From Anadara kagoshimensis (taxonomy: Eukaryota > Mollusca > Bivalvia > Arcoida > Arcidae): a stretch of DNA of 64,000 nucleotides. The position numbers and the translations under genes were made by a program. Positions 25,351 to 36,435 of this stretch are shown here, in pieces; the stretch's first letter is position 1; the number at the start of each line of letters is the position of its first letter. The notes beneath the pieces were generated by a model. The model worked only from the letters and a program-made list of their open reading frames with translations. It ran no database searches and was not told the origin of the DNA. The DNA lies in contig CM037862.1 in the NCBI GenBank assembly GCA_021292105.1, positions 31,713,245-31,777,244 of the forward strand, in the 5' to 3' direction.

Positions 25351-25459
25351 CTCGATTGTCTATTGTTTACTAGCACGTGCCCAGGTATTTCAAGTTGAAC
25401 CACCCGGTGGTTCAACTTGAAACACCCGGGCACGTGGTAGTAAACAATAGACAATTGAG
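25351..25459. repeat. Near-perfect palindrome (54-bp arms)
   Basis: The sequence is symmetric around C25405. TTGAACCACC / GGTGGTTCAA form the centre, followed outwards by the CACGTGCCC core and GTCTATTGTTTACTA / TAGTAAACAATAGAC. There are about four mismatches over 54 bp per arm and almost no loop, so it can extrude as a cruciform. The core is shared with 24207-24373. Confidence 0.9.
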
Positions 25460-25654
25460 TATTCAAATTGGTTACTGACCCGAAGAAAACAAAAGAGTTA
25501 TCGTGTAAGTACAGTAACTAGCCCTAGCTGTCAGTTGTTGTTATTAATGACTACAGTCAAGTATGTTTAAACAGGTCACATGGCTCTCTAACTTCTTAAA
25601 GAAAAGGAATAATTATGCTGTCTGTCCTATCTTTAGCTGTTGTTATAAACATGC

Positions 25655-26610
25655 TTTAAGGGTAATATAAGTAGGAAAATTGAAGTGAAATTACCTACAC
25701 AAGTGTGAAGATTTATAAATAAAAATAAAGTAGGAATTGATAATTTAAGAGTTTATAAAATATTTGTTGCATTTTTTAAAGAAAATTGTGTCAAAATACA
25801 TGTGTTGGGGAAAAAAGCTTACACCTTGTATAACAAATTAATTTTAAGAAATGAAAAGATATTAAGATAGCAAACGTTATAGAGCAGTGCAAAGGGGCCA
25901 GAGTTTGTTGAAGAAATATGAGGTTTTTTGAAAATTCGACAATTTACGGTTGAAGTTATCTACGATTTATTTTCCTTTTAAAAATGTGTGTACCAGGTGT
26001 GATATTTATATTCTAAGGCCACTTATAATCCAAAATATAAGTCACTTAAAGTGCACAGTCACACAATACTGTTCTACATGTATTTGAATTGAGGTGAATA
26101 TGGTTTGAACAATGTTGAACTATATAAAGCCGAATATGTCTCAACAATAATCAAGTAATATACAAACTTAGCTTTTATAATCCTTCCTCAGATGGTTGGT
26201 AGCCTTAGAATATGAACTACCACGACTGGTACATGCATTTTGAAAAGGAAAACAAATCATAGAAAACCTCCACCGTAAATTGTTGAGTTTTCAAAAACCT
26301 CGTATTTCTTTAACAAACTCTGCCCTCTTTGCACCGCTCAATGATGTTGACTATCTTAATATCTTTTCTTTTTTTAAAATTAATTTGTTATACAAGGTGT
26401 AAGCTTTTTTCCCCAACACATGTATTTTTGCACAATTTTCTTTAAAAAAATGCAACAAATATTATATAAACTCTTAAATTATCAATTCCTACTTTATTTT
26501 TATTTATAAATCTTCACTCTTTTGTAGGTAATTTCTTAATTATATCCCTCTTTCACGCATTTCAACCAAACGGTTTTCACTTGAATTTTCCTACTTACAT
26601 TACCCTTAAA
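25655..26610. mobile_element. Fold-back element with long (about 370-400 bp) inverted repeats
   Basis: The left arm runs from 25655 to about 26022, starting TTTAAGGGTAATATAAGTAG. It pairs with the right arm, about 26205-26610, which ends CTACTTACATTACCCTTAAA. Matching blocks include AAGCTTACACC with TTGTATAACAAATTAATTTT, AGAGTTTGTT and ATATTCTAAG at the inner edge. A 180-bp unpaired loop remains. There is no coding capacity. The structure fits a fold-back transposon or a MITE with long TIRs. Confidence 0.8.
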
Positions 26611-26659
26611 TACCACTTGCTATAAAAACTGAAGTCCTTGAGTGGTCTAAAGTTAGTGT

Positions 26660-26745
26660 TTTCAGATCAGAGTACCTCCCAACACCTAGATTCAAATACA
26701 ACTAATGATAGAAAGTTTGTCAGTTCACTTGCTGAAGTCCATTGT
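26660..26745 (+). mobile_element. SINE fragment
   Basis: AGATTCAAATACAAC (a degenerate B box) followed by GAAAGTTTGTCAGTTCACTT parallels the SINE remnant at 49690-49885 (AGACAGTTTGTCATTTCACT). It directly abuts the start of the 27-bp array. Confidence 0.4.
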
Positions 26746-26820
26746 AACAGGAATAATTTCTGTCTTACCTGTAACAGGGATGAGTTCTGTCTCTAACAGG
26801 GACATATTCTGTTTCACCTG
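26746..26820. repeat. Left edge of the 27-bp minisatellite
   Basis: Two to three divergent units (CTGTAACAGGGATGAGTTCT and variants) end at CTGTTTCACCTG. They are separated from the main array by the inserted SINE. Confidence 0.85.
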
Positions 26821-27167
26821 ATTCTAAACCACTGCGGTAGCTCAGTTGGTAGAGTGCTTGCTCCGTAAGTGGGCGGTCGTGGGTTTGAACCCCGATCGGG
26901 TCTGACCCAAGACTTGAAAGTGGGTAGTGACTGTTCTTTCGCCAAGCACTCGGCATGAAATGAAAGTCACGGTTCTTTCGGATGGGAACTTAAAATAAAC
27001 GAGGTCCCGTGTCATGGTGGGCTTGGCATGCTAAAGAACCCTGCTGTATAATGCCATCAGCGCAATGCACAGGCAACATTTTTGCACCTTCGCCTATAGC
27101 TGGTGACGTCTCAATATAAGTGAAATATTCTTGACTGGGACGTCAAACACCATTACTCACTCACTCA
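26821..27167 (+). mobile_element. tRNA-derived SINE inserted in the 27-bp array
   Basis: The head CTGCGGTAGCTCAGTTGGTA is a tRNA A-box region. The anticodon-like loop TCCGTAA would give CGT (threonine-like), and GGTTTGAACCCC is a strong B box. A 260-bp body follows (ACGAGGTCCCGTGTCATGG, AAAGAACCCTGCTGTATAAT), then CAATATAAGTGAAATATTCT, CGTCAAACACC and a (TCAC)n tail. CTGTTTCACCTG is present on both sides (26809-26820 and 27168-27179) and fits a 12-bp target duplication, although array periodicity could supply part of it. It is well preserved and therefore relatively young. Confidence 0.85.
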
Positions 27168-30100
27168 CTGTTTCACCTGTAGCAGGGATGAGTTCTGTCT
27201 CAACTGTAACAGGGACAAGTTCTGTCTCAGCCATAACAGGGAAGGTTTCTGTTTCAACTGTAGCAGGGACAAGTTCTGTATCACCTGTAACAAGGATAAG
27301 TGCTGTCTCACCTGTAACAGGGACAATTCTGTCTCACCTGTAGCAAGAATGAGTTTTGTCTCACCTGTAACAGAGATGAGTTCTGTCTCAACTGTAGCAG
27401 GAATGAGTTCTGTCTCAACTGTACATGTAATAGGGATGAGTTTTGTCTCACCTGTAACAGGGACAAGTTCTGTCTCACCTGTAACAGGGACAAGTTCTGT
27501 CTCACCTGTAACAGGGACAAGTTCTGTCTCAGCTATAACAGGGATGAGTTTTGTCTCACCTGTAACAGGGACAAGTTCTGTCTCATCTGTAACATGGACA
27601 AGTTCTGTCTCAGCTATAACAGGGATGAGTTCTGTCTCACCTGTAACAGGGAGGCATTCTGTCCTACCTGTAACAGGGATGAGTTCTGTCTCACCTGTAG
27701 CAGGGATGAGTTCTGTCTCAACTGTAACATGGAAAAGTTCTGTCTCAGCTATAACAGGGATGAGTATTGTCTCAACTGTAACAGGGAGGCATTCTGTCTT
27801 ACCTGTAACAGGGATGAGTTCTGTCTCAACTGTAACAGGGACAAGTTCTGTCTCACCTGTAGCAGGGATGAGTTCTGTCTCAACTGTAACAGGAACAAGT
27901 TCTGTCTCAGCTATAACAGGGATGAGTTCTGTCTCACCTGTAGCAGGGATGAGTTCTTTCTCAACTGTAACATGGAAAAGTTCTGTCTCAGCTATAACAG
28001 GGATGAGTTTTGTCTCAACTGTAACAGGGAGGCATTCTGTCTTACCTGTAACAGGGATGAGTTCTGTCTCAACTGTAACAGGGACAAGTTCTGTCTCACC
28101 TGTAGCAGGGATAAGTTCTGTCTTAACTGTAACAGGAACAAGTTCTGTCTCACCTGTAACAGGGATGAGTTCTGTCTCAACTGTAACAGGGACAAGTTCT
28201 GTCTCACCTGTAGCAGGGATGAGTTCTGTCTTAACTGTAACAGGAACAAGTTCTGTCTCAGCTATAACAGGGATGAGTTTTGTCTCAACTGTAACAGGGA
28301 CAAGTTCTGTCTCACCTGTAGCAGGGATGAGTTCTGTCTTAACTGTAACAGGGACAAGTTCTGTCTCACCTGTAGCAGGGATGAGTTCTGTCTTAACTGT
28401 AACAGGGACAAGTTCTGTCTCAGCTATAACAGGGATGAGTTTTGTCTCAACTGTAACAGGGACAAGTTCTGTCTCACCTGTAGCAGGGATGAGTTCTGTC
28501 TTAACTATAACAGGAACAAGTTCTGTCTCAACTGTAACAGGGAGGCATTCTGTTTCACCTGTAGCAGGGATGAGTTCTGTCTTAACTGTAACAAGGAGGC
28601 GTTCTGTCTCACCTGTAGCAGGGATGAGTTCTGTCTCGACTGTAACAAGGATAAGTTCTGCCTCTCCTGTAACAGGGACAAATTCTGTCTCACCTGTAGC
28701 AAGAATGAGTTTTGTCTCACCTGTAACAGAGATGAGTTCTGTCTCAACTGTAGCAGGAATGAGTTCTGTCTCAACTGTACATGTAATAGGGATGAGTTTT
28801 GTCTCACCTGTAACAGGGACAAGTTCTGTCTCACCTGTAACAGGGACAAGTTCTGTCTCACCTGTAACAGGGACAAGTTCTGTCTCAGCTATAACAGGGA
28901 TGAGTTTTGTCTCACCTGTAACAGGGACAAGTTCTGTCTCATCTGTAACATGGACAAGTTCTGTCTCAGCTATAACAGGGATGAGTTCTGTCTCACCTGT
29001 AACAGGGAGGCATTCTGTCCTACCTGTAACAGGGATGAGTTCTGTCTCACTTGTAGCAGGGATGAGTTCTGTCTCAACTGTAACATGGAAAAGTTCTGTC
29101 TCAGCTATAACAGGGATGAGTATTGTCTCAACTGTAACAGGGAGGCATTCTGTCTTACCTGTAACAGGGATGAGTTCTGTCTCAACTGTAACAGGGACAA
29201 GTTCTGTCTCACCTGTAGCAGGGATGAGTTCTGTCTCAACTGTAACAGGAACAAGTTCTGTCTCAGCTATAACAGGGATGAGTTCTGTCTCACCTGTAGC
29301 AGGGATGAGTTCTTTCTCAACTGTAACATGGAAAAGTTCTGTCTCAGCTATAACAGGGATGAGTTTTGTCTCAACTGTAACAGGGAGGCATTCTGTCTTA
29401 CCTGTAACAGGGATGAGTTCTGTCTCAACTGTAACAGGGACAAGTTCTGTCTCACCTGTAGCAGGGATAAGTTCTGTCTTAACTGTAACAGGGACAAGTT
29501 CTGTCTCACCTGTAGCAGGGATGAGTTCTGTCTTAACTGAACAGGGACAAGTTCTGTCTCACCTGTAGCAGGGATGAGTTCTGTCTTAACTGTAACAGGA
29601 ACAAGTTCTGTCTCACCTGTAACAGGGATGAGTTCTGTCTCAACTGTAACAGGGACAAGTTCTGTCTCACCTGTAGCAGGGATGAGTTCTGTCTTAACTG
29701 TAACAGGAACAAGTTCTGTCTCAGCTATAACAGGGATGAGTTTTGTCTCAACTGTAACAGGGACAAGTTCTGTCTCACCTGTAGCAGGGATGAGTTCTGT
29801 CTTAACTGTAATAGGGACAAGTTCTGTCTCACCTGTAGCAGGGATGAGTTCTGTCTTAACTGTAACAGGGACAAGTTCTGTCTCAGCTATAACAGGGATG
29901 AGTTTTGTCTCAACTGTAACAGGGACAAGTTCTGTCTCACCTGTAGCAGGGATGAGTTCTGTCTTAACTATAACAGGAACAAGTTCTGTCTCAACTGTAA
30001 CAGGGAGGCATTCTGTTTCACCTGTAGCAGGGATGAGTTCTGTCTTAACTGTAACAAGGAGGCGTTCTGTCTCACCTGTAGCAGGGATGAGTTCTGTCTC

Positions 30101-31480
30101 GACTGTAACAAGGATAAGTTCTGCCTCTCCTGTAACAGGGACAAATTCTGTCTAACCTGTAGCAAAAAATGAGTTTTGTCTCACCTGTAACAGGGAAAAG
30201 TTCTGTCTCAACTGTAGCAGGGATAAGTTTTGTCTCAACTGTACATGTAATAGGGACGAGTTCTATCTCACCTGTAACAGGGAGGTGTTTTCTCTTACCT
30301 GTAACAGGGATGAGTTCTGTCTCACCTATAGCAGGAATGAGTTTTGTGTCACCTGTAACAGGGAAGAGTTCTGTCTCAACTGTAACAGGGATGAGTTCTG
30401 TCTCAACTGTTATAGAGATGAGTTCTGTCTCACCTGTAATAGAGATGAGTTCTGTCTCACCTGTAATAGAGATGAGTTCTGTTTCACCTGTAATAGAGAT
30501 GAGTTCTGTCTCACCTGTAATAGAGATGAGTTCTGTCTCACCTGTAATAGAGATGAGTTCTGTCTCACCTGTAATAGAGATGAGTTCTGTCTCAACTGTA
30601 ATAGAGATGAGTTCTGTCTCACCTGTAATAGAGATGAGTTCTGTCTCACCTGTAATAGAGATGAGTTCTGTCTCACCTGTAATAGAGATGAGTTCTGTCT
30701 CAACTGTAATAGAGATGAGTTCTGTCTCACCTGTAATGGGGACAAGTTCTGTCTCACCTGTAACAGGGACAAGATCTTCCTCACCTGTAGCAGGAATGAG
30801 CTTTGTCTCACAAGTTACAGGAAAGAGTTCTGTTTCAAATGTAGCACAGACGCTTTCTGTCTCAACTGTAGCAGGGACAAGTTTTGTCTCACCTGTAACA
30901 GGAATGAGTTATTTCTCACCTGTAACAGGGAAGAGTTCTGTTTTAACTGTAACAGGTACAAGTTCTGTCTCAACTGTAACAGGGGCGAGTTCTGTCTCAA
31001 CAGGGAAGACTTCTGTTTCACCTGTAACAGGGAAGAGATCTGTCCAAACTGTAAAAGGAAGAGTTCTGTCACAATTGTAGCAAGGAAGAGTCCTGTCTCA
31101 ATTGTAATAGGAACAAGTTCTGTCTCAACCATAACAGTGAAGAGTTCTGTTACAATTGTAACAGGAACAAGGTCGGTTTCAACCATAACAGGTACAAGTT
31201 CTGTCTCACCTGTAACAGGTACAAGTTCTGTCTCACCTGTAACAGGGACAAGTTCTGTTTTACCTGTAACAGGGAAGAGCTCTGTCACACCTGTAATAGG
31301 GACAAGTTCTGTTTCACCTGTAACAGGGAAGAGCTCTGTCACACCTGTAACAGGGACAAGTTCTGTTTCACCTGTAACAGGGAATAGTTCTGTCACACTT
31401 ATAACAGGGACAAGCTCTGCCTCACCTGTCACAAGTTCTATCACACCTTTAACAGGGACAAGTTCTGTCTCATTGGTTAC
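27168..31480. repeat. 27-bp minisatellite with higher-order repeats (about 160 units)
   Basis: The unit is CTGTAACAGGGACAAGTTCT + GTCTCAC (27 bp), with GATGAG/GACAAG, TAACAGG/TAGCAGG and CTCAC/CTCAA/CTCAG variants. A marker unit containing GTACATGTAATAGG, 6 bp longer, recurs in the same context. The sequence from 27349 restarts at 28705 (50 units + 6 bp = 1356 bp) and, more diverged, at 30169 (54 units + 6 bp = 1464 bp). Because 27 is a multiple of three and the unit lacks stops, frames of 739 and 648 codons are open on the plus strand (SSVSPVTGT-type and NRDKFCLTC-type), and long frames (LLQVRQNLS-type) on the minus strand. Simultaneous openness in three frames argues against a protein. There is no upstream exon or signal peptide. 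A coding role cannot be fully excluded. Confidence 0.9.
30402..30737. repeat. Homogenised sub-array of the 27-bp repeat
   Basis: About twelve consecutive units share the local variant AATAGAGATGAGTTCTGTCT, which is almost absent elsewhere. This marks a recent local expansion within the older array. Confidence 0.85.
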
Positions 31481-31559
31481 TGAGTCAATACAGAAAGAAA
31501 GCTGTAATGACCATTTAAATGTTTTTGCTATTTGAAGTAATGGCGGTCATGTTTGTTTT

Positions 31560-31866
31560 CTGACAGACATGCTGGATACAATTTTTGTACAGCATTCACG
31601 ACAGTGAAAGCATACATTGCTATCGCCTTCTCTAAGATTAAGCTTCTTTACTATGAAATAGTATGAAATAGTACGCTGGGGAAATAGTGTGCCTGATAAA
31701 TGAACGTGAAAGGAATAAATCTGTTTTATCATGAGATATGTATTCTGAGACAGGTAATGCATTTAAATTTGGTTGCAAATGCACATTTGGAATAAAGTTT
31801 CCGAATATATTTTGGAATCTAGTAATATATTTCGGCGGGATGCATCCAATAATTTGTGCAGTCTAG
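31560..31866 (+). repeat. Left arm of a 5.2-kb inverted pair
   Basis: This 305-bp stretch matches the reverse complement of 36436-36718. Shared blocks include TTTTTGTACAGCATTCACGA, TTACTATGAAATAGTATGA and GCACATTTGGAATAAA. The arms enclose element B and a candidate exon. Confidence 0.75.
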
Positions 31867-32238
31867 CGAAATGATCTCGTAGAGTACAATAAAAAGCAGT
31901 CTGGGAAGTTTGGGTCCTACGATGTAAAATCATAACTTTTTATGAAATAAACAACAATGACAGGTGAATTTAACTAATTCTTTAAAAAATCTGCAGTAAT
32001 ATAATTTTATTTTAAAGGGGATAATAATGTATTTTGTTGTTGAGTTATTCTGTCACATTTTAAAACTCATTTATCGATTAGATTTCACTTCCGTGAAAGG
32101 GAGATAAATCGTACACTGCGCTGCTGTGTGCAAACTGAGCACATGGAATATAAATGTGGATTTAAATATTTTACCGATTTGGAAGTAAAATTAACATGAA
32201 ATGGGAATATAAAGAGTGATAATTAGCAGTTTATTAAA
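31867..32238. other. Short AT-rich spacer
   Basis: No feature was recognised between the left inverted arm and element B. Confidence 0.5.
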
Positions 32239-35140
32239 AACAAGAGGCCCATGGGCCTGATATGCTCACCTGATAACTAATGGCTAGCTGATAGATTTAA
32301 AGAAAACATAAATACTAAACCCCAATGACTTTTTTCTTTACATCATGATAACCGTTGTATCAATACCTACAACATTCTAGTATACATGCCTATACAAAAA
32401 ATTAATAGTTTTCAAGATAATTAACCATTTTGGAATTGTTTCGCATCTGTGACCTTGACCGTTGAACCCATGACCTTTTTCTATACATTAAAATGATCAT
32501 TGTATCAATACCTACAACATTTTAGTATACAAGCCTATACAAAAAATTTATAGTTTTCGAGATAATTAACCATTTCGGTATTGTTTCACATCTGTGACCT
32601 TGACCTTTGAACCCATGACCTTTTTCTATACATCAAAATGATCGTTGTATCAATACCTACAACATTCTAATATACATGCCTATACAACAAGTTTATAGTT
32701 TTCGAGATAATTAACCATTTCGGTATTGTTTTGCATCTGTGACCTTGACCTTTGAACCCATGACCTTTTTCTATACATCAAAATGATTGTGTATCAATAC
32801 TTACAACATTCTAATATACATGTCTATACAAAAAGTTTATAGTTTTTTAGATAATAAACCATTTCGGTATTGTTTCACATCTATGACCTTGACCTTTGAA
32901 CCCATGACCTTTTTCTATACATCAAAATGATCGTTGTATCAATACCTACAACATTCTAATATACATGCCTATACAAAAAGTTTATAGTTTTCGAGATAAT
33001 TAACCATTTCGGTATTGTTTTGCATCTGTGACCTTGACCTTTGAACCCATGACCTTTTTCTATACATCAAAATGATTGTGTATCAATACTTACAACATTC
33101 TAATATACATGCCTATACAAAAAGTTTATAGTTTTTGAGATAATTAACCATTTCGGTATTGTTTCACATCTATGACCTTGACCTTTGAACCCATGACCTT
33201 TTTCTATACATTAAAATGATCGTTGTATCAATACCTACAACATTCTAATATACATGCCTATACAAAAAGTTTATAGTTTTTGAGATAATTAAGCATTTCG
33301 GTATTGTTTCACATCTGTGACCTTGACCTTTGAACCGATGACCTTTTTCTATACATCAAAATGATCGTTGTATCAATACCTACAGTATTCTAATATACAA
33401 ACCTATACAAAAAGTTTATAGTTTTCGAGATAATTAACCATTTATGTTTTGTTTCGCATCTGTGACCTTGACCTTTGAACCCATGACCTTTTTCTATACA
33501 TCAAAATGATCGTTGTATGAATACTTACAACATTCTAATATACATGCCTATACAAAAAGTTTATAGTTTTCGAGATAATTAACCATTTTCGGTATTTTTT
33601 CACATCTGTGACCTTGACCTTTGAACCCATGACCTTTTTCTATACATCAAAATGATCGTTGTATCAATACCTACAACATTCTAATATACAAGCCTATACA
33701 AAAAGTTTATAGTTTTCGAGATAATTAACCATTTCGGTATTGTTTCACATCTGTGACCTTGACCTTTGAACCCATGACCTTTTTCTATACATCAAAATGA
33801 TCGTTGTATCAATACCTACAACATTCTAATACACATGCCTATACAAAAAGTTTATAGTTTTCGAGATAATTAACCATTTAGGTATTGTTTCGCATCTGTG
33901 ACCTTGACCTTTGAACCCATGACCTTTTTCTATACATCAAAATGATCGTTGTATCAATACCTACAACATTCTAATATACAAGCCTATACAAAATGTTTAT
34001 AGTTTTCCAGATAATTAACCATTTCGGTATTGTTTCACATCTGTGACCTTGACCTTTGAACCCATGACCTTTTTCTATACATCAAAATGATCGTTGTATC
34101 AATACCTACAACATTCTAATATACAAGCCTATACAAAAAGTTTATAGTTTTCGAGATAATTAACCATTTCGGTATTGTTTCACATCTGTGACCTTGACCT
34201 TTTAACCCATGACCTTTTTCTATACATAAATGATTGTTGTATCAATACCTACAACATTCTAATATACAAGCCTATACAAAATGTTTATAGTTTTCCAGAT
34301 AATTAACCATTTCGGTATTGTTTCACATCTGTGACCTTGACCTTTGAACCCATGACCTTTTTCTATACATCAAAATGATCGTTGTATCAATACCTACAAC
34401 ATTCTAATATACATGCCTATACAAAAAGTTTATAGTTTTCGAGATAATTAACCATTTAGGTATTGTTTCGCATCTGTGACCTTGACCTTTGAACCCATGA
34501 CCTTTTTCTATACATCAAAATGATCGTTGTATCAATATCTACAACATTCTAATATACATGCCTATACAAAAAGTTTATAGTTTTCGAGATAATAATTATA
34601 ATCAGAGGTAAAAAAGAATTAGGTCACGACCTTTACAATTGACCTTGACCTCATTTTGAAGATACTAACAAGAAGATGTCAAAACTGAAAACCCCATGTC
34701 ATTATCTGGTCAAATAGTCAAGTTATAACAATTTGAAGCTATTTTACGATTTATTCAAAATTAAACGCAAAAACGCGTAACCTATTTTTTATCCGAATTT
34801 CACAAAATGAACAAACTATAGGCTTAAGACCCTAGAGAAGCCAAATATCACATCAGATTTTTTCTCCAATCAGTACTTTCGGAGAAGAAGATTTTTTTAG
34901 ATTTTTGCACCCCTAGGTCACCTTGACCTAGTTATGGTAGCCATGGCAACGCCACGAACAAATCTGAATTGCACCAGCCCATATATACTTCTGACAAAGT
35001 TTCATTAAAAACTGTCCAGTAGTTTCAGAGGAGAAGTCGAAAATAGGTGTTAACGATGCACGCACGCACACACGCACACACGCACATACACACGCTGCGC
35101 TATGCCATAAGCTCACTTGACCTTCGGTCAGGTGAGCTAA
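32239..35140 (-). mobile_element. Element B: same family as element A, opposite orientation
   Basis: The left end is AACAAGAGGCCCATGGGCC and the right end GGTCAGGTGAGCTAA, mirror images of the element A ends. The 35113-35136 end folds into a hairpin, preceded by an ACGC/ACAC simple repeat (35058-35095) matching the GTGC repeat of A. The unique part at 34610-35055 matches the leader of A in reverse (for example AACGCAAAAACGCGTAACCT). The 145-bp array fills 32325-34600. No coding capacity was seen. Confidence 0.75.
32325..34600. repeat. 145-bp tandem array inside element B (about 16 units)
   Basis: TGACCTTGACCTTTGAACCC recurs about every 144-145 bp (for example 32595, 32740 and 32884). The units are the reverse complement of the element A array but more uniform: nearly all carry ATCAATACCTACAACATTCT, so the A-type dimer alternation is largely lost. 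TGACCT and TGAACCC half-sites repeat in every unit. Confidence 0.95.
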
Positions 35141-35842
35141 AAACCAGACTTAACAGCAAATCATCCAGTTACATACAAATGCTAAAATGAACCCCTCATA
35201 GCGTCAATCGGGTCTGCAAAAACTCTACCTTCTTTCTATCCAAAATGGCAAACAGCGATCAGGTACAATTTATAAAACTTTATTAAATTTTAACTACTGA
35301 TCATCATTTTCATATATTTATGAAATTAATATTTTCTGCCGTTTTTAACTTAGCAATACCTGGTTTGGTACATGTTTCATTTTCAAAAACACCATCCTTT
35401 GGATTATGCAATGCTCGACCCCTCCTTCCCTCCCCACCCCCGAAAATTTTTGGTTATATTCATAGTCCTCCCCCAGGGGATTTTTGATTATATTCATAGT
35501 CCTGCCCCAACACCATTTTCCTAACTATGCTGTACAGCAGCACAACAGTGCTATGTTTTATCTACTATAACTAGGGACCTTTCACACCAAATCTAGTTTT
35601 AATTGGCTACGTACTCTCAGAAAAGGTTTTCAAAGATTTGCACTAAAGATAGACCTTATTTGCATGTTGCATAAGTTATTTACATACAGTTTCTATTTTT
35701 TATGTAACCCAAACTAAAAATTATATTCAAAAACATGTTACATATGTTTAATATCCCAAGTTCTATTTTCTTTATTTCAAATTTGAACAAAATTAGTACA
35801 TAAATATAACTGAAATGGCCATTTATAGGTTGTTGCTATAAG
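35141..35842. other. Spacer after element B
   Basis: It is mostly non-coding. AAAATGGCAAACAGCGATCAG|GTACAA at about 35242-35266 resembles a short first exon with donor, but its phase does not join the exon candidate at 35843. A near-duplicate GATTATATTCATAGTCCT... pair lies at 35450-35510. Confidence 0.35.
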
Positions 35843-35973
35843 ATCTATCTGAAGTTGGAATTAAACTCTTACAAAGCATTGTATCATACATTACTGATGA
35901 CAACATAGAAAAGATATATAATGACAAACTAGGGATATCACCAGACAGATTACAACAAAAACAGTGTAGTTAA
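35843..35973 (+). CDS. Candidate terminal exon of an unidentified gene
   Basis: After a CTATAAG acceptor-like site the sequence is open for about 43 codons. It includes LSEVGIKLLQSIVSYITDDN and then IEKIYNDKLGISPDRLQQ, and stops at TAA 35971-35973. An AATAAA at about 36045 follows at normal 3'UTR distance. Composition and residue choice look like a helical protein rather than random AT-rich translation. No family is recognised and no in-phase upstream exon was found. It lies between the inverted arms at 31560-31866 and 36436-36718, so it could be cargo of a large inverted-repeat element or a host exon. Confidence 0.35.
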
Positions 35974-36435
35974 CATGCAGTTTTGAAACATTTAAAACAA
36001 AATTATATTTCACTATTTGATCACATTATAAAAATGTTGATGAATAAAATGTTTCATCAGCAGTTGCCATATGCAATGAAAAAAAACCACACTAGATAAA
36101 ATGAAAAATCCTTGTTTAGCAATATTTACTGTTTATTAGTTCTTTTTTCCTTTGATCTGCTAATGACCAATTGAGCATGAAATACGTGACATGAGACCAA
36201 TTTCCTCATTACCATAATGTAGCTTTAGCTTGATCTAACACTGTAAAATCTTTCTTACCAGTATATGCTGTGTAGATTTGGTATATAATGTGAAATACTG
36301 GTATTTATGTGACAATTTGCATATTCTGTAATTACTTACTGTGTTTTTGTAAATTTGACTTTTTTTATTTGTTACATATTTGATATAGCTGATTGTGTTA
36401 TCTATACATCATCTAACAAAGTATAAATGAAAACC
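35974..36435. other. AT-rich DNA
   Basis: Apart from the possible polyadenylation signal near 36045, nothing is recognisable here. Confidence 0.5.

Noticed and set aside
27349-29568. 739-codon open frame as a real repetitive protein gene
   Set aside because: The 27-bp repeat is stop-free in three frames over both strands, the frame starts and ends within the array, and no upstream exon or signal peptide is visible. It is kept as a finding only.
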